DNA from: a virus
Reading direction: 5' to 3' (one strand)
DNA length: 20,825 nucleotides
IMG/VR virus record: IMGVR_UViG_3300043313_000864
Span: 1-20,825 of that record
Positions 19,170-20,825 of the stretch are shown piece by piece. The notes beneath the pieces are model-generated. The model made no database searches and had not been told where the DNA came from. It was given only the letters and a program-made list of their open reading frames with translations. The position numbers and the translations under genes are program-made. How positions within the stretch are numbered: position 1 is the first letter of the stretch; each line of letters opens with the position of its first letter.

Positions 19170-20723
19170 CTACGCGCCGCGCGACACAACTAATTTGAGC
19201 CGTTGCGTCGGACGCGCAACTCTCGCGAGGTGGACAGCACCAGCAGCCGCATAGGCCGCGTCCGCGTTTCCGAACTTCCGGCTGAAGCGCCAGCCGTCTC
19301 CCATGGGCAGGCGATGCGAGCCCAGAACGTGCGCGTTGAGGAGCGGGTCATTGCCGTGGATGATCATCCTTGAGCGGACCTGTTCCGCCAGGCCCTGACA
19401 CACGGCCGGGATCTCAGCCGATTTCAGCTCCACTTTCGCGGCCTTGCCTACGCTCTTAGCGGTCCACTGGCCAGGCGCGCGCATCTGGTGGAGGTCAGCC
19501 ATCACCGCGGCCGCTGGGCCACCAGGAAACCACCCCAGCGTCTTGGGCTGGTATTGCGCTATGAGACCAGGAAGATCAGCAACCATGCGAGACAGGTCGG
19601 ACCAGGCGCCCACGACGCCCACCCGAACACGGCCAGAATCAGTGACGCTGGCGGCGGCAAGGGTGGCGTGCTCACCCTCCGGGGCGACGTCGAGACAGAA
19701 GAACTTGCGATCTGCCTCCATCACCCGGGAGCCAGCAGGATCGCCGCACGCGTTCCACGCCTGAGCCGAGATCGGGCTATCGAGCGACTCGACCGACTGA
19801 CAGAGGATCTCCGTCCGGAAGACAGACGGGGGATCGGTGCCCATGCTGGTGCGGATCGCCTCCGCGCTAACCCCATAACCGAGCCCGGGGCACGCCTGGG
19901 CAATCTGGCCCCAGTCATCCAGCTCACAACCGTCATAGCCAGACCACTCCATGAGCCCGATTGACGGGTCAAGCCCGGCCAGCGCGGACTCCCGGAGCTG
20001 GTTAAGGACCACGCTCGTGGCGTCGCCAGCGTTCGAGATCGCGACAATCAGCCCATTAGCCTGGGCGATCGTGGTCTTAGACAGCGCACTCCACGCCTGC
20101 CAGTCCTTCTGCTCGCGGATCTCGTCCAAGATCAGCAGATTCACGGACAGGCCGCGGCCAGCGCCCTGGCGGGTAGCGGTCAGCCGATAACGGGAGCCGT
20201 TGACGAGCTTCAGGCTGGTCTCCGTGTTGCCGCGCTTCACGGCCGCGACCTGCTTTGCGATCTTGTAATTCGTCTCCGCGATATCGACCGCGCCGGACCA
20301 GGCCTCCCGCGCGATGTCCATCGATTGAGCCGCACCCAGCACCATGGCGCCCGGGCGTTTTGTCATTAGCCACAGCGCCACCACCTTGAGCAGCGTGGTC
20401 TTGCCGGACTGGCGGCCCACCAAAGTGAGCACCGTGCGGAAGCGATAGACGCGCGTCCGATCAACCACCCCGGCGCCCGGGTCCGCGTACTCGAACGCGT
20501 GCATGAGCCACCACTTCTGCCATGGGTATAGCTCGATGCCTAGCGTGTGCTTCGCAAAGCGGATGATCTCCGGGCCAGCAGTCGTGGCAGAGGTGAGCGG
20601 GCGCAGCTCCGGGGTGTAGAGCCTGGGCTCCGTGAGGCCCTTGATTCCATCGGGAGCCGGGGCGTGCGGGCTGGCGTCGAATAGGACCTCCTGGTCCGGC
20701 ATCGAGCCAGCTTGCAACGTCAT
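19170..20723 (-). CDS. terL: Terminase large subunit
   Basis: The 517-residue protein has a complete ATPase: Walker A VGRQSGKTT (102-110), Walker B LLILDE (196-201) and the coupling motif AISNAGD (228-234). The nuclease half follows, with FFCLDVAPEG (341-350, D345) as the first catalytic acid and KFGNADAAYAAAGA (483-496, D488) as the last. It packages phage DNA into the prohead through the portal and cuts it. The length is typical. The ATG at 20723 has GAGGTGG about 13 nt upstream; an in-frame ATG at codon 8 is the alternative. The end lies 40 nt before the GTG start of the portal fusion. A small terminase subunit was not clearly found; only the end of a partial gene precedes it. Confidence 0.95.
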   Translation of the reverse strand: MTLQAGSMPDQEVLFDASPHAPAPDGIKGLTEPRLYTPELRPLTSATTAGPEIIRFAKHTLGIELYPWQKWWLMHAFEYADPGAGVVDRTRVYRFRTVLTLVGRQSGKTTLLKVVALWLMTKRPGAMVLGAAQSMDIAREAWSGAVDIAETNYKIAKQVAAVKRGNTETSLKLVNGSRYRLTATRQGAGRGLSVNLLILDEIREQKDWQAWSALSKTTIAQANGLIVAISNAGDATSVVLNQLRESALAGLDPSIGLMEWSGYDGCELDDWGQIAQACPGLGYGVSAEAIRTSMGTDPPSVFRTEILCQSVESLDSPISAQAWNACGDPAGSRVMEADRKFFCLDVAPEGEHATLAAASVTDSGRVRVGVVGAWSDLSRMVADLPGLIAQYQPKTLGWFPGGPAAAVMADLHQMRAPGQWTAKSVGKAAKVELKSAEIPAVCQGLAEQVRSRMIIHGNDPLLNAHVLGSHRLPMGDGWRFSRKFGNADAAYAAAGAVHLARVARPTQRLKLVVSRGA

Positions 20724-20760
20724 GGCCGAGATTGTGCCACCTCGCGCAACGTATTTGCGC

Positions 20761-20825
20761 CTAGCGTGGCCGCTTCATGTTTTTCGACCGCTTCTGAGGC
20801 CCCAAGATCAGGGGAGGGGGATTCA
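20761..20825 (-). CDS. C-terminal end of an upstream gene (partial)
   Basis: Up to the window edge, one frame ends in NPPPLILGPQKRSKNMKRPR and TAG. Its codon third positions are GC-rich like those of the other genes, and the basic end looks protein-like. A second frame runs SPSPDLGASEAVEKHEAATL and stops with TGA overlapping the terminase ATG (ATGA), the overlap style of this phage, but its third positions are poorer in GC. I prefer the first. The place suggests a terminase small subunit or packaging-associated gene, but too little is visible to say. Confidence 0.35.
   Translation of the reverse strand, partial: NPPPLILGPQKRSKNMKRPR

Noticed and set aside
20720-20824. Second frame before the terminase ending in an ATGA overlap, considered as the small terminase end
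   Set aside because: The overlap style fits, but its third codon positions are only about half G/C, lower than those of the other frame. It is kept as an alternative in the partial gene entry.
1-20825. Integrase, immunity repressor, tRNA genes or attachment sites
   Set aside because: None was recognised on either strand. The 103-aa winged-helix protein is the only evident DNA-binding regulator and lacks repressor-type features.

Overview
The window is almost certainly most, perhaps all, of the genome of a small tailed phage (siphovirus) of a GC-rich Gram-positive host. The host is probably an actinobacterium; Microbacterium or a relative is my best guess. Supporting signs are the high GC content, frequent GTG starts behind GGAGG-type ribosome sites, ATGA or TGATG overlaps between most genes, a VldE/ARB_07466-like cell-wall hydrolase domain, and the order terminase, portal, protease, capsid, connectors, tail tube, chaperones, tape measure, tail tip. 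Every gene I accept lies on the minus strand, so the biological order runs from high to low coordinates. No integrase, immunity repressor, tRNA or CRISPR array was seen.

Right part (20825 to about 6800), the virion module: a partial upstream gene, the terminase large subunit, then one giant reading frame joining a portal, an HK97-type prohead protease and a major capsid protein. This frame has a very strong internal ribosome site in front of the capsid segment. It is followed by a small acidic protein, a connector-like protein carrying a large beta-rich insert, a tail terminator candidate, a tail tube candidate, a decoration-like protein, a small membrane protein, two overlapping tail-assembly-chaperone frames, a gp10-like protein, a short tape measure and five tail-tip or fibre proteins.

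Middle (6839 to 5084): an HNH endonuclease, a holin-like membrane protein, and an unusual lysin whose N-terminal peptidoglycan-hydrolase-like domain is fused to an endonuclease/exonuclease/phosphatase (EEP) domain with its main active-site motifs present.

Left part (about 5090 to 1): a candidate promoter starts an early operon of an unknown protein, a winged-helix DNA-binding protein and two small unknown proteins, then a prim-pol primase and a RecA-fold helicase. A 294-base non-coding stretch (1197-1490) holds repeated GTG(G/T)ACA sequences and palindromes that look like a replication origin or operator. After it come an Ltp-type superinfection-exclusion protein with two Ltp repeats and three tiny genes, two of them membrane proteins. 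Two of the three were found by direct reading rather than from longer open frames.

The most unusual points are the portal-protease-capsid polyprotein with internal capsid initiation, the wall-hydrolase/EEP-nuclease lysin, the Ltp-like exclusion protein next to a possible origin, and the lectin-like insert in a connector protein.
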